A stretch of 64,000 nt of DNA from Thermoanaerobaculales bacterium (GCA_025456145.1 JALOLD010000048.1:1-64000), one strand, 5' to 3'; shown: positions 8,510 to 18,708, numbered from the stretch's first letter. The notes: a model not told the origin generated them from the sequence alone. Numbers and translations are program-made.

Positions 8510-10279
8510 TCAGTCGGCGTAGAGGCTGTCGACGAGCTCGCCGTAGTCGCGCTCGACGACCCGGCGCTTGACCTTGAGGGTCGGCGTCAGATGGCCGCCC
8601 TCGATCGACAGCATCAGGGGCAGCACGGCATGCCTCTTGATCTGCTCGTACCGGGCGAGGTTCGAGTTGACCCCGTCGACCACCTGCTGGTACGCGGCGA
8701 CGAGCTCGGGGTGCGAGACGAGCGTCTCGACCGACCCGGCCTCGAGCCCGCGGGCCGCGGCCCAGCTCACGAGCGCCTCCTGGTTGGGCGAGAGCAGGGC
8801 GACGATGTAGGGCCGCCGGTCGCCGATCAGGACCGCGTTGTCGACCAGCGGCGAGCGCTTGAGCTCGTTCTCGATCGGCTGCGGCGCGACGTTCTTGCCG
8901 CCCGCCGTGACGATCAGGTCCTTCTTGCGGTCGGTGATCCGGATGAAGCCCCGGTCGTCGATCTCGGCGATGTCCCCGGTCAGGAAGAAGCCGTCGGCGT
9001 CGAAGACCTCGGCGGTCTTGTCGGGCAGGTTCCAGTAGCCGGTCATGACGTTCGGACCCTTGACGCAGAGCTCGCCGTCGGCGGCGACCTTGACCTCGAC
9101 CCCGTCGATCGCCCGTCCGACCGTGCCGAGCCGCGTCATCCCGGGGTCGGCGCCGTTGACCGCGATCACCGGCGAGGTCTCGGTCAGGCCATAGCCCTCG
9201 AGGATCCGCACCCCGATCGAGTGGAAGAACTCGTTGACAAAGGTCGGCAGCGGCGCCCCGCCCGAGATGCAGAACCGGACCCGCCCGCCGAGGCCCTGCC
9301 GGACCTTCGACAGCACGAGCCGGTCGGCCAACCCGTAGCCGAGCCCGCCCGGGGCCTTCCCCTCGAGCACCCTCGGGTAGGCCGCCCGCCCCTTGCCGAC
9401 CGCCCAGTTGAACAGGGCGCGACGGACCGGCGGCGCGTGGTCGACCTTGTCCCTGATCTTGTCGTAGACCTTCTCGTAAAAGCGCGGGACGCCGGCGAAG
9501 ACGGTCGGCCGGATCGTCGCCACCAGGTCGCCGACGTGGTAGACCGAGCAGTAGGCCTTGCTCAGGGCGCGGTACATGTAGAGATAGCCGAGCATGCGCT
9601 CGAAGACGTGGCACAGGGGCAGGAACTCGAGGGCTAGGTCGTCGCCGGACACCGGCGCGCGGCGGGACGAGGCGACGACGTTGGACACCAGGTTGTCGTG
9701 GGTCAGGGTGACGCCCTTGGGGTTGCCGGTGGTCCCCGAGGTGTAGATCAGGGTCAGGACATCCTCGGCCCCGACCTTCTCGGCGCGCTGCCAGAACAGG
9801 TCCTCGGCGTCGCCGCCGTTCCCCGACGCGACGACCTCGTCGAGCGACAGGACGCCCGGGGCGGTCGGGCCCTCGATCTGAATGAGGTGCGCGAGATCGG
9901 GGCAGCTCGCCCGGATCTCGAGCAGCTTGGCCATCTGCTCGGGGCTCTCGACGATCGCCGCCCGCGCCCCCGAGTCCTTCGCCTGGAAGGCGATCTGGGC
10001 CGGGTTGAGGGTGCCGTACACCGGGGTGTCGACCGCGCCGAGATCGGCCACCGCCAGGTCGGCCATGTGCCACTCGGGTCGGTTGTCCGAGAGCAGCATG
10101 ACCCGGTCGCCGCGGCCGATCCCGAGCTTGGCGAGCCCGCTCGCGAGGCCGGCCGTCCCCCGGAAGAAGGCCGCGGTGCTGAGCACCCGCTGACCCTGGG
10201 GAGTGAAGTGGGTGTAGTGCTCGTCGCGGGCCGCCTCGAGCTCCTTGCGGTACAGGTGGAGAATGTTGCTCTCGTTCAC
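8510..10279 (-). CDS. fadD: long-chain acyl-CoA synthetase (AMP-dependent ligase)
   Basis: LTLIYTSGTTGNPKGVTLTH, ILEGYGLTETSPV, GFFLTGDIAEIDDRGFIRITDRKKDLIVTAGGKNVAP. Confidence 0.93.
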   Translation of the reverse strand: MNESNILHLYRKELEAARDEHYTHFTPQGQRVLSTAAFFRGTAGLASGLAKLGIGRGDRVMLLSDNRPEWHMADLAVADLGAVDTPVYGTLNPAQIAFQAKDSGARAAIVESPEQMAKLLEIRASCPDLAHLIQIEGPTAPGVLSLDEVVASGNGGDAEDLFWQRAEKVGAEDVLTLIYTSGTTGNPKGVTLTHDNLVSNVVASSRRAPVSGDDLALEFLPLCHVFERMLGYLYMYRALSKAYCSVYHVGDLVATIRPTVFAGVPRFYEKVYDKIRDKVDHAPPVRRALFNWAVGKGRAAYPRVLEGKAPGGLGYGLADRLVLSKVRQGLGGRVRFCISGGAPLPTFVNEFFHSIGVRILEGYGLTETSPVIAVNGADPGMTRLGTVGRAIDGVEVKVAADGELCVKGPNVMTGYWNLPDKTAEVFDADGFFLTGDIAEIDDRGFIRITDRKKDLIVTAGGKNVAPQPIENELKRSPLVDNAVLIGDRRPYIVALLSPNQEALVSWAAARGLEAGSVETLVSHPELVAAYQQVVDGVNSNLARYEQIKRHAVLPLMLSIEGGHLTPTLKVKRRVVERDYGELVDSLYAD

Positions 10280-10310
10280 GGTGGACTCCCTCCGAACCGC
10301 AAGGGTCTGT

Positions 10311-10919
10311 TTATGCCATCACCCCCCGCATGAGGATCTCGAGGATGGGATCGGCATACCGGCTCAAATCGCCCGGGTCGTCGGCGAGGATCCAGCTCAT
10401 GACGAGCTCGTCGACCGCGCCGAAGACGACGTTCGTCGCGAGGCCCGAGCTGATGTCCCGGCGAAACGCCCCGGTTCGCTGCCCCTCCTCGATGATCCCC
10501 CGCAGCAGGCTCAGGTACTCGCCGAGCTTACCACGCGTGAACACGCTCATGAAGCGACGCGAGTGGCGGGTCTCGATCTGGAGGACGTGGGCGAGATCGC
10601 GGTCCCCGCCGAGGGTCTCGAGGTGGAGGCGGACCATGACCCGGAGCTTCTCGACCGGGTCGTCGAGGGCGGCGACCTCGTGCTCGAGCTGGTCGATGAA
10701 CCGGCCGAGGACGTCGTCGAAGATGCTCAGCAGGAGGTGCTCCTTGCCCTCGAAGTAGAGGTAGAGCGTCCCGTCCGCGACCTCCGCGCTCTTCGCGACA
10801 TCGGTCATCCGGGCCGCGAAGTACCCCTTGTTGGCGAAGACCTCGACCGCGGCGCGGAGGATCCGCTCCCGCTTCACCTCGCGCGAGCTCGGCCGGCTCG
10901 ACGGCAGACTGTCCGACAT
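10311..10919 (-). CDS. TetR/AcrR family regulator (FadR-like)
   Basis: REVKRERILRAAVEVFANKGYFAARMTDVAKSAEVADGTLYLYFEGKEHLL; ORF extends to ATG 10970 but a palindromic operator overlaps that start, so 10919 preferred. Confidence 0.88.
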   Translation of the reverse strand: MSDSLPSSRPSSREVKRERILRAAVEVFANKGYFAARMTDVAKSAEVADGTLYLYFEGKEHLLLSIFDDVLGRFIDQLEHEVAALDDPVEKLRVMVRLHLETLGGDRDLAHVLQIETRHSRRFMSVFTRGKLGEYLSLLRGIIEEGQRTGAFRRDISSGLATNVVFGAVDELVMSWILADDPGDLSRYADPILEILMRGVMA

Positions 10920-10951
10920 GAGGCCTCCCCCACCCGATCGACCAGGCGAAT

Positions 10952-10969
10952 TGAATGAGCCTTCATTCA
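10952..10969. promoter_or_regulatory. FadR-type palindromic operator TGAATGA-GCCT-TCATTCA
   Basis: Perfect 7-bp inverted arms directly upstream of the TetR gene. Confidence 0.75.
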
Positions 10970-11054
10970 TGTTTCCACCCCGATCGGCGGCCTGTCAAGC
11001 GGGCGCCGGCCGTGCGGGCGGTGTACTACCATGCCGGTGTTCAGGGAGGACGCC

Positions 11055-12515
11055 ATGACGGACCAGCGCAACGGCAACGAGCAGGATGTCCGGTTCCGCG
11101 TCTACGAGTCGTACAAGGAGACCTTCGCCAGCGCCCCGATCCGGCTCATGAGCCGGACCGTCAGCACGATGCGCTCGATGGGCTACGACGACCTCGCGAC
11201 CGCGATCGGCGACCTCGACTGGCGGACCGTCCCGGCCGACGACCCGGTCGACCCGTTCCTGCGCGACGACTGGGAGGCGCTGCTCGTCCAGGCCTTCGAC
11301 AACATGGCGGGCTGGCTCCACCAGCTCGCCGCCCGACCCCTCGCCTACAACCTCGACTCCCTCGGCTACCCGGCGGTGACCGAGGCCTGGTCCGGGATGT
11401 GGCGCAAGCAGATGGGCCTCGAGTTCAGTAACCGGCGCGGCCGTCCCCCCGAGGTGTTCGTGCTCCACGGCGGCAACCAGGCGGTCCAGGTCGCGCTGAC
11501 CGGCGTCGCCGAGGCCCGCCGGGACCGCGCCGGCAGCGACCGCCCGGCGACCGTCCTGGTCCCGCTGCCGACCTTCTCCTGTCCGCTCGACCAGATCGCC
11601 CTGCTCGGTCTGCGGGCCTTCCTGCTGCCGCCCGCCGAGCCCGGGATGGACCCCGGCCCGGACGACATCGCGCGGGTGCCGGACGGCGTCGACATCGACG
11701 CGGTCTACGCCATGCCGATCAACAACCCGACCGGCCGCACGCTGGCGCCTGCCCGGCTGCGCGCCTTCGTCGAGGCGGTGCTCGACCGCTGGCCGCACGC
11801 CGCGGTCATCCTCGACTCGGTCTACGTCCGGCTCCACCCGGCCTACCGCGAGCTCTTCGCCTGGTTCGACGACGACCCGCGCTTCGCCGAGTCGGTGATC
11901 ATCGTCGACTCGCTGTCGAAGTCGCACGGCGTCACCGGGCTGCGCGCCGGCGCGCTGCTGACCAGGTCGACGGCGCTGCGCGGCGGCATCGTCCGCTATG
12001 CGCAGAACGTCATGGCCGGTCCGTCGAACACCATGCAGGCGGTCACCCTCGCCCTGATCGGTCCCCACGCGACCGGAGAGGAGGAGTTCTCCGACTACCT
12101 GATCCGGCTCCAGCTGCGGATCGGCCGCCACCTGCAGCGGCGCCGGCGGCTGCTCCTCGAGCAGTCCTTCGAGCGATGGGGAGAGCTTCTCCACGCCGAG
12201 CAGCCGGTGCTCCCCGACCCCGCGACCTTCGACTGGGAGGGCTCGATGTACGCCGTCCTCCAGCTCTCGGACCGCTGCCGGTCGGCGGCGGCGGCGCGCC
12301 CGGTCTCGCCGACCGTCGGCTTCTACCTCGAGACCGGGATCGGCGGCGTCCCGCTCGACGGCTTCTGCCGCAACGCGAACCTCGTCCGGCACGGGCTGCT
12401 CGTCAACCACGGCTCGGACGAGCTCGCGGCCTTCCAGGAGCACGCCGCGCGCTTCGTCCGCTTGAGCTTCGGTATGACCCCGCCGCCGCGGCGCCGCCGC
12501 GCGACGGACTCGTAG
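11055..12515 (+). CDS. PLP-dependent aminotransferase class I/II
   Basis: VLHGGNQAVQVAL, AMPINNPTGRTL, IIVDSLSKSHGVTGLRAGALL (PLP Lys). Confidence 0.82.
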   Translation: MTDQRNGNEQDVRFRVYESYKETFASAPIRLMSRTVSTMRSMGYDDLATAIGDLDWRTVPADDPVDPFLRDDWEALLVQAFDNMAGWLHQLAARPLAYNLDSLGYPAVTEAWSGMWRKQMGLEFSNRRGRPPEVFVLHGGNQAVQVALTGVAEARRDRAGSDRPATVLVPLPTFSCPLDQIALLGLRAFLLPPAEPGMDPGPDDIARVPDGVDIDAVYAMPINNPTGRTLAPARLRAFVEAVLDRWPHAAVILDSVYVRLHPAYRELFAWFDDDPRFAESVIIVDSLSKSHGVTGLRAGALLTRSTALRGGIVRYAQNVMAGPSNTMQAVTLALIGPHATGEEEFSDYLIRLQLRIGRHLQRRRRLLLEQSFERWGELLHAEQPVLPDPATFDWEGSMYAVLQLSDRCRSAAAARPVSPTVGFYLETGIGGVPLDGFCRNANLVRHGLLVNHGSDELAAFQEHAARFVRLSFGMTPPPRRRRATDS

Positions 12516-12542
12516 CTCCCGCGAGGTCGTCAATCGGTCGTC

Positions 12543-12571
12543 GCAACCACGAAGACACCAAGACACGAAGG
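12543..12571. repeat. ACGAAG-type dispersed repeat, copy 1
   Basis: gcaaccacgaagacaccaagacacgaagg. Confidence 0.8.
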
Positions 12572-12985
12572 AACCGCGAGGCGCCTCCCAGATCGATCCA
12601 TAGCGATCACAGCTCCTCTCCGCGGATTCGACCCTCGCGAAATAACCCTCGTGAACACTCCGGGCTACTCCTCCTCTACGCTGAACAATCCGCTGACGCC
12701 GAGAGGGCCGGTCGTCGCGAGAGCGAAGGAGAAAAGAACGCGACACAGCTCGATTGCAGGCGTTTGCGCCGTGCCGGGCTCAAACGCCGGCAACCGAATC
12801 ACCGTTAGGTGTTTGCGTGCCTGACGGTCTTGACGTCGTGGGCATCTACCCTACGCGGCAGTGAAGAAAACGAAGTGATGCCTTCGGTGCCAGCGTCACG
12901 AAGAACTTGACCCCCCCCCCCCTCAGGCTTACCTTGATGCATCGATACCTGGGACGATGCCCTGAGAACTCTGGAGATAACATCG

Positions 12986-15817
12986 ATGACCAGATCCGTG
13001 TTGCTCACAACGGTCCTGAGTATCTCGGCAGTTTTTTGCGGCGCAATTCGGGCAGATGCAGTCAAAGTCACCCTTGAGAAGGAACTCCGATTTTCTTACA
13101 GCGGGGCGTTTCTCGGGTTTGAAGAGCCAGATCCTGCGCTGATCGATCGACTGGGCTTGTCCATCATCGCGGACTATCCCTCGTACCTAGCCGGCGAGGT
13201 TGGTGACGAGCGACTCGGTGCTTTCATCACCACCGCAATGGAACACCAGCTGATGTACGCAATCCGGCGCGACTTCGATCTCATTCAGATCAACGGGTAC
13301 ACGTTTTCTTCGTTTGATGCTCCACCCCAGCTACCTCAGGGTCTTAGCCTCCCACATTACCCCGGCAACGTTGGGCTCTATCTCGTTCAGTTCGAGGCCC
13401 CTCTGACTCCTCAATGGCACGCCGCCCTGCACCAGGCGACGGACGTAATTGCATACTTCCCCGAGAACACCTTTCTCGTCCGCTCAACGCCGAACAGCGC
13501 GCCCGATCTTGCAAACATCAGCGGCGTGCAACACGTGAGCCTGTACCAACCTGCCTACAAGATATCTCGGTCGCTGCTGGACCGTAACAACACCCTCGAC
13601 CTCACGACGAAGCTCGACGTCGGTCAAGATCTAGATAGCCTCGCCAGCTTCGTCTCGACGCTCACAGGCAATCCAGCGACCGTTCACGGTGGATCTCGGC
13701 ACGCGTTTTTACGGGCTCGCTTGACCCCTGATGGCCTTGTGGCCCTCGCTCGGAGAGCCGAGGTCATCTGGATCGAGCCGACCCTGACCCCAGAATTCAG
13801 CGGAGAGCGCGATGCGACGATCGCGGCTGGCGAGCACGATGGCGATAGTCCGCATCGGTTCTTTCCCGGCGGTCACGACGGCTGGCTGAAGGACAAAGAC
13901 CTCTGCACGCCGACGGGAAGCACTAACTGGCCGGCATGCATGCCTTACTGGACGAGAGTCGCCGTCATCGACTCCGGGCTGGACAGGACACTTTGCGCTC
14001 ATTCCCAGTATGACGAAGAGACGGGCGTGTGCTCCCTATGGGAGGCTTTCGACATTAGCCCAGACCTCGATCACACCTCGAATCACACCGGCGCATGCCC
14101 ACCGGACGGGCAGGGAATGGCAAAGTTCGACGACTTCCTTCGATGTAGCGGGGAAGTCGTAGAAGACGCGTTCTTCTGTTCAGGCGACATCGGGCAGAAC
14201 CACTGTGAAATACCGCCTTACCCACCGTTCACAAATGGGTACTATGATTTCTCAGATCCCGCTGATCCCTTCCCTGCAGGACACGGAACCAGCGTCGCCT
14301 CGATCATCGCGGGCGACCCTCTGCCGGATTCCCCGGAGTCGGATCCCGACGGGTTCTTCCGCGGGACGGGCGTAGCTCCTTCTGCCCCGGTGGTGATCGG
14401 AAAATTCAAGGGACTCGCACAAGACCCAAATGGCGGCGGCTCTTCGATGACTCACGTCCAGTTTGGCGAGTTGGTCTCGAGAATCCACGCCAACATCGGG
14501 GAAGTGAGGTTCTTCAACAACAGCTGGAATGTCATCGAGCACGATAGCATCGGAACCCCCGTCGGATACGGCGGAGCCTCCGCCGTTGAGTACACACTGT
14601 TCTCCCAGACCGCCGACGAGATCGTTCGCGAGGCACAGCTCGACGGCGAGATCAACGAGGTCACTCTCATCTTCTCCGCCGGAAACTGGGAGGGTCTCCC
14701 CGACACCCAATGGTCAAAGTCGCCGGGCAACGCCAAGAACGTCATCTCCGTGGGCGCAGCTCGCGGCTGGTCGGGGGAGCAGGGCCGACCGCACCCCGAA
14801 TGCGCCGTAGTCCCCTTGGGTGACTCACATCTAATCGGCGACATCGCGGGGGGGATCGAATCAGGAAACCCAGATCCGTTGATCTGGCACTCGAGGCGCG
14901 GTTATCTCAACGAAGTCGGCTCGGCGTCGGCTCACCCTAGGTACAAACCCGATCTTGTCGCCCCCGGAACGTACGTTGCGGCGGCGAGAACACAGGCGGC
15001 ATCCTCCAGCGATGTGTATCGCTGCTTCTCAGGAACCAGCGCCGCCGCCCCGGTGGTCACCGGCGCCGCCGTACTGGCCGAGGCCTACTACTTCTACAAG
15101 ATCAGCAACCAAACCGCCCTTCCCTCCCCGGCAATGGTCAAGGCCATGCTCGTCGCCCATGCGGACAGCCTGGTCGGCGGAACGGACCACTGGCCCGGAA
15201 CGGCTCTTCCGGACTCGCCGTCCATGGCCCAGGGCTGGGGGCGGGTCAATCTCGATCGACTCATCCAGGCTCCACCGCCCGGCCAACAGCCAGTCGGCGA
15301 GGTCGCCATCGAACAGGACCACGACCCTACTGTGGGCAACCTGTGGACACCCTCCGGGGAAGGTCGCCGCTTCATCTTCAGCGGTCAGTACTGGTCGAAA
15401 CAGCTCGAGGTCAGCACCACGAGCAAGGACATCATCGTCGCGATGGTCTACACCGACGCCCCATCCGATCCGGCTGCGACCTCGCTCACGGTCAACGACC
15501 TCGACCTGAGCCTTTTCAAAATGGGAATCGGCCCGGGATCGGGTCACCGGTACTGGGGCAACCGGTTCCAGGCGGGATCCTGGTACTCGGAAAACACCGC
15601 AGGACAGGTCCTCCCCGAAGTGCCGTTCGACGCGCACAACAACGTCGAGATCATCCGCATCCCGGCCGGATCCATCGCCGGCACATTCTGGGTGAAGGTC
15701 TCGGCGAGAGTCATCGACCGTCAGGCCGTTCCGGGCCTGGACTTCCAGAACCCTGTTCAGCACGATAACCAGGACTTTGCGCTCTATGTCTACAATGCCG
15801 ATCCGGCGAGCGAGTGA
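12986..15817 (+). CDS. secreted S8 family (subtilisin-like) serine peptidase
   Basis: Signal peptide; catalytic blocks RVAVIDSGLD, GHGTSVASIIAG, FSGTSAAAPVVTGAA. Confidence 0.92.
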   Translation: MTRSVLLTTVLSISAVFCGAIRADAVKVTLEKELRFSYSGAFLGFEEPDPALIDRLGLSIIADYPSYLAGEVGDERLGAFITTAMEHQLMYAIRRDFDLIQINGYTFSSFDAPPQLPQGLSLPHYPGNVGLYLVQFEAPLTPQWHAALHQATDVIAYFPENTFLVRSTPNSAPDLANISGVQHVSLYQPAYKISRSLLDRNNTLDLTTKLDVGQDLDSLASFVSTLTGNPATVHGGSRHAFLRARLTPDGLVALARRAEVIWIEPTLTPEFSGERDATIAAGEHDGDSPHRFFPGGHDGWLKDKDLCTPTGSTNWPACMPYWTRVAVIDSGLDRTLCAHSQYDEETGVCSLWEAFDISPDLDHTSNHTGACPPDGQGMAKFDDFLRCSGEVVEDAFFCSGDIGQNHCEIPPYPPFTNGYYDFSDPADPFPAGHGTSVASIIAGDPLPDSPESDPDGFFRGTGVAPSAPVVIGKFKGLAQDPNGGGSSMTHVQFGELVSRIHANIGEVRFFNNSWNVIEHDSIGTPVGYGGASAVEYTLFSQTADEIVREAQLDGEINEVTLIFSAGNWEGLPDTQWSKSPGNAKNVISVGAARGWSGEQGRPHPECAVVPLGDSHLIGDIAGGIESGNPDPLIWHSRRGYLNEVGSASAHPRYKPDLVAPGTYVAAARTQAASSSDVYRCFSGTSAAAPVVTGAAVLAEAYYFYKISNQTALPSPAMVKAMLVAHADSLVGGTDHWPGTALPDSPSMAQGWGRVNLDRLIQAPPPGQQPVGEVAIEQDHDPTVGNLWTPSGEGRRFIFSGQYWSKQLEVSTTSKDIIVAMVYTDAPSDPAATSLTVNDLDLSLFKMGIGPGSGHRYWGNRFQAGSWYSENTAGQVLPEVPFDAHNNVEIIRIPAGSIAGTFWVKVSARVIDRQAVPGLDFQNPVQHDNQDFALYVYNADPASE

Positions 15818-15829
15818 GCGGGGGCAGCC

Positions 15830-16780
15830 ATGAAGCACACGGTGTTGATCTCAACGATCGTGCTCCAAGCTTGCTTGGTATCGGCCCAGCAGCTCCTGGT
15901 CTTTCCGGCCGTCACCGACGAGGAGCCCGGCGTCAATGGCAGTGTGTGGGTCACCACCGCCACGGTGGTCAAGGTCGACCCGTTGGCCGAGATCACCATC
16001 CGGCGGAAGTGGGTCTGCCTCCGCGACGGTGGGTTCGTCGACGACCCGGCAACGGCGCCCTCGTGGACGCTTCCCGCCGAAGAGCCAAAACGACGATTGA
16101 TGTTCGAACCGGGTGGAGAACTGCTCGAGGGTACCGGCGCCACCATCGGCGCCGCCGCCTTCGAGGTCGAAGGCGGTGAGGTGATCGCCCACTCCAACGC
16201 CATGGATGTCCGTTGGGGGGAGTACAGCCCGGGCCCCGTCACCACCGTCTTTGGCCAAGGGCAGCACATCGTGCCATTCCGGGAACCCCTCGAGGGCCCG
16301 TCGCACATCCCGTGGCTTGGCGGGTGCAACGGCGCACGTTGCTCCGATACGACCCAAGGTCCTTGGCAGAACCTCCGCAACAACATCGGCGTCGTCAACC
16401 CGAACCCCGAACCCTTGACCGTCCTGTTCAGCATCCTCCCGTTCGGATTCAACGATCCCGACCCTGGAGCGCCCAATCTCGTAGAGTGGGGTTCGCCGCC
16501 TCTTCCAGAATTCTTTGTCAAGACCGTTCCCGCGTACGGTTGGCGCCAGTTCCATTGGGAGTCGGCCGAGATCTACAGTACTCCCTGGGGCTCGTTCTAC
16601 CCCACCGCTGGCTTCATCATCAGCCTGACGCCTCAGCAGCAGCTCCCGTACTACGCCTACGCCTCGGTGATCTTCACCCCCGACCCGGACCTGGGCGTGC
16701 CCGAGTTCAACGACCCCATGTTCATTCCAGCCGAACCGGGCTACGTGATGCCCTGGTTCGAGGCATCGCCAGACCCATAG
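15830..16780 (+). CDS. hypothetical secreted protein
   Basis: 316-aa ORF with N-terminal signal-like segment, directly downstream of the subtilase gene. Confidence 0.75.
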   Translation: MKHTVLISTIVLQACLVSAQQLLVFPAVTDEEPGVNGSVWVTTATVVKVDPLAEITIRRKWVCLRDGGFVDDPATAPSWTLPAEEPKRRLMFEPGGELLEGTGATIGAAAFEVEGGEVIAHSNAMDVRWGEYSPGPVTTVFGQGQHIVPFREPLEGPSHIPWLGGCNGARCSDTTQGPWQNLRNNIGVVNPNPEPLTVLFSILPFGFNDPDPGAPNLVEWGSPPLPEFFVKTVPAYGWRQFHWESAEIYSTPWGSFYPTAGFIISLTPQQQLPYYAYASVIFTPDPDLGVPEFNDPMFIPAEPGYVMPWFEASPDP

Positions 16781-16850
16781 ACCGATCGCGGTCGCCCTCT
16801 CGGTGCTCGAGCGCGACTCACCACGGCGCAGCCACGGCGTTTTCATATGC

Positions 16851-16884
16851 GATGTCTTCGTGTCTTCGCGCCTTCGTGGTTGCG
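16851..16884. repeat. ACGAAG-type dispersed repeat, copy 2 (inverted relative to copy 1)
   Basis: gatgtcttcgtgtcttcgcgccttcgtggttgcg is the reverse complement type of 12543-12571. Confidence 0.8.
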
Positions 16885-16912
16885 GCGATGCGATGGAGCA
16901 TCGCCAGCCCGA

Positions 16913-18553
16913 TCACTCTTCGACGGGGAAGAGCGCGCTGACGGCGAAGGCGGCGGTCGTCGCGAGGGCGAAGGCCGGAACGAGCTCGTAGAGGTGGTGC
17001 AGGCCCCAGCGCGGGACGAGCAGCCAGGCGGCGAGGACGAGCCCGGTCGCGGCGAGGACCGCGGCGCTGTGGCCGACCTCGAAGGCGCCGGTCGCCCGCC
17101 CGAGGAGCAGGATCGCCGCGCCCGCGACGATGACCATCCACCACAGCCCCTCGAAGGCCAGCGGACCCGCCGACATCGGCTCGGTCGCCGCCCGGATGCC
17201 GAGCTTCCAGACGACGGTCACGCCGGCCCCGGTGAGCATGCAGGCGAGGGCGCCATAGCGGTTGACCCGGCTCGTCCCCAGGGCGAGCAGGGTCAGGGGC
17301 GAGAAGGCCGCCCCGAGACCCGACCAGGCGAAGAGGACGAACCAGAAGACGACGCTCTCGCCGCGCAGCGCGATGAGCACCCCGAGCGCCCCGACCACCG
17401 CGACGGTGATCCGCCCGAGGATCAGGCTCCGGCGATCGTCCCGGGCCCGCCCCATGCTCTGCTCGACGACGTCGTAGGAGACCGCGGAGGCCGCGACGAG
17501 GAGCTGCGACGACACCGTCGAGAGGATCGCCGAGATCACCGCCGCGAGGAGCAGCCCGGAGATGATCGGGTGGGTCAGCTCGAGGGCCAGCGCCATCAGG
17601 GCGCGCTCGCCGTCGGCCAGCCCGGGCAGGACGACCCGGCCGACCAGCCCGACCAGACCGGCGCCGTAGAACACCGCGACGCCCCACAGCATGGCGATCA
17701 CCTGGAGCCGCTCGACGTCGCGGTCGCTGCGGGTCGCCATGTACCGGGTGACGACGTGGGGCATCCCGGGGTAGCCGAGCCCGATGCCGAGCTCGCCGAC
17801 GATGAAGCCCCAGGCGGCCGGACCGAGCCGGCCGCCGGTCGCGGTGAGAAGGGCCGGGTCGATCGCCCCGAGCTCGGCGATGAGCGCGGCGAAGCCGCCG
17901 AACCGGGCGATCGCCCAGAGCGGCAGCGCGATCAGCGCACCCGCGACCAGCAGGCCCTGGAAGAGATCGGTCCAGGCGACCGCCCGGAAGCCGCCGAGCA
18001 CCGTCACCAGCGTGATGACCGCGGCGCCGATGAGCACGCCCACCAGATAGCCGGGGCCTTCGGCGTCGAGACCGAGCGAGGTCGAGAACGCCTTGCCCGC
18101 CGCGGTCATCTGCGACGCGACGTAGATCATCATGCAGAGCAGGATGATGCTCGTCGCGGTGAGCCGGAGGACGTTGCCCGGGTCGCCCCAGCGCCGGGTG
18201 ATGACATCGGTCAGGGTCACCGACCGGTCGGCCGCCGAGAGCCGGCGCAGCCGCGGCGCGACGAAGTAGATGTTGACCAGGTAGCCGAGCAGGCAGCCCG
18301 GCGCGAACCACAGACCCGAGATGCCGTAGGCGTAGGTCATGCCCACCGCGCCGAGGGTGACCCAGCCCGACTCCGAGCTCGCGGTCGACGAGATCCCGGC
18401 CGCCCAGGGGCCGAGCGAGCGCCCCGCGAGGTGGAAGTCCTCGCCGCCGTGGGTCCGCCGCGCCGCCCGCCAGCCGATCGCCAGCAGGGCGCCGAGGTAG
18501 AGCACCATCACCGCGCCGACCATCGTCACCGTCGTCGTCTCGAGGCCGCTCAC
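16913..18553 (-). CDS. sodium:solute symporter family (PutP-like) transporter
   Basis: GRSLGPWAAGISSTASSESGWVTLGAVGMTYAYG; multiple TM segments; GTG start at 18553 overlapping TGA of upstream small ORF. Confidence 0.9.
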   Translation of the reverse strand: MSGLETTTVTMVGAVMVLYLGALLAIGWRAARRTHGGEDFHLAGRSLGPWAAGISSTASSESGWVTLGAVGMTYAYGISGLWFAPGCLLGYLVNIYFVAPRLRRLSAADRSVTLTDVITRRWGDPGNVLRLTATSIILLCMMIYVASQMTAAGKAFSTSLGLDAEGPGYLVGVLIGAAVITLVTVLGGFRAVAWTDLFQGLLVAGALIALPLWAIARFGGFAALIAELGAIDPALLTATGGRLGPAAWGFIVGELGIGLGYPGMPHVVTRYMATRSDRDVERLQVIAMLWGVAVFYGAGLVGLVGRVVLPGLADGERALMALALELTHPIISGLLLAAVISAILSTVSSQLLVAASAVSYDVVEQSMGRARDDRRSLILGRITVAVVGALGVLIALRGESVVFWFVLFAWSGLGAAFSPLTLLALGTSRVNRYGALACMLTGAGVTVVWKLGIRAATEPMSAGPLAFEGLWWMVIVAGAAILLLGRATGAFEVGHSAAVLAATGLVLAAWLLVPRWGLHHLYELVPAFALATTAAFAVSALFPVEE

Positions 18554-18666
18554 AGGCGCCCCCGCCGCCGATCGCGCAGCGCGTCGCCGACCACGAAGAC
18601 CGTGAGCACGAGGGGGAAGACCCAGAGGAGGAGGTGTGCGCCGAGCGACAGGCTGTGCTGCTCCAT
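18550..18666 (-). CDS. 38-aa putative membrane microprotein coupled to the symporter
   Basis: ATG 18666 MEQHSLSLGAHLLLWVFPLVLTVFVVGDALRDRRRGRL*; TGA overlaps symporter GTG. Confidence 0.65.
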   Translation of the reverse strand: MEQHSLSLGAHLLLWVFPLVLTVFVVGDALRDRRRGRL

Positions 18667-18708
18667 GGCGGTAGCTTACTTGTTCCTTGACGGTCCCGGG
18701 TGCGATGA

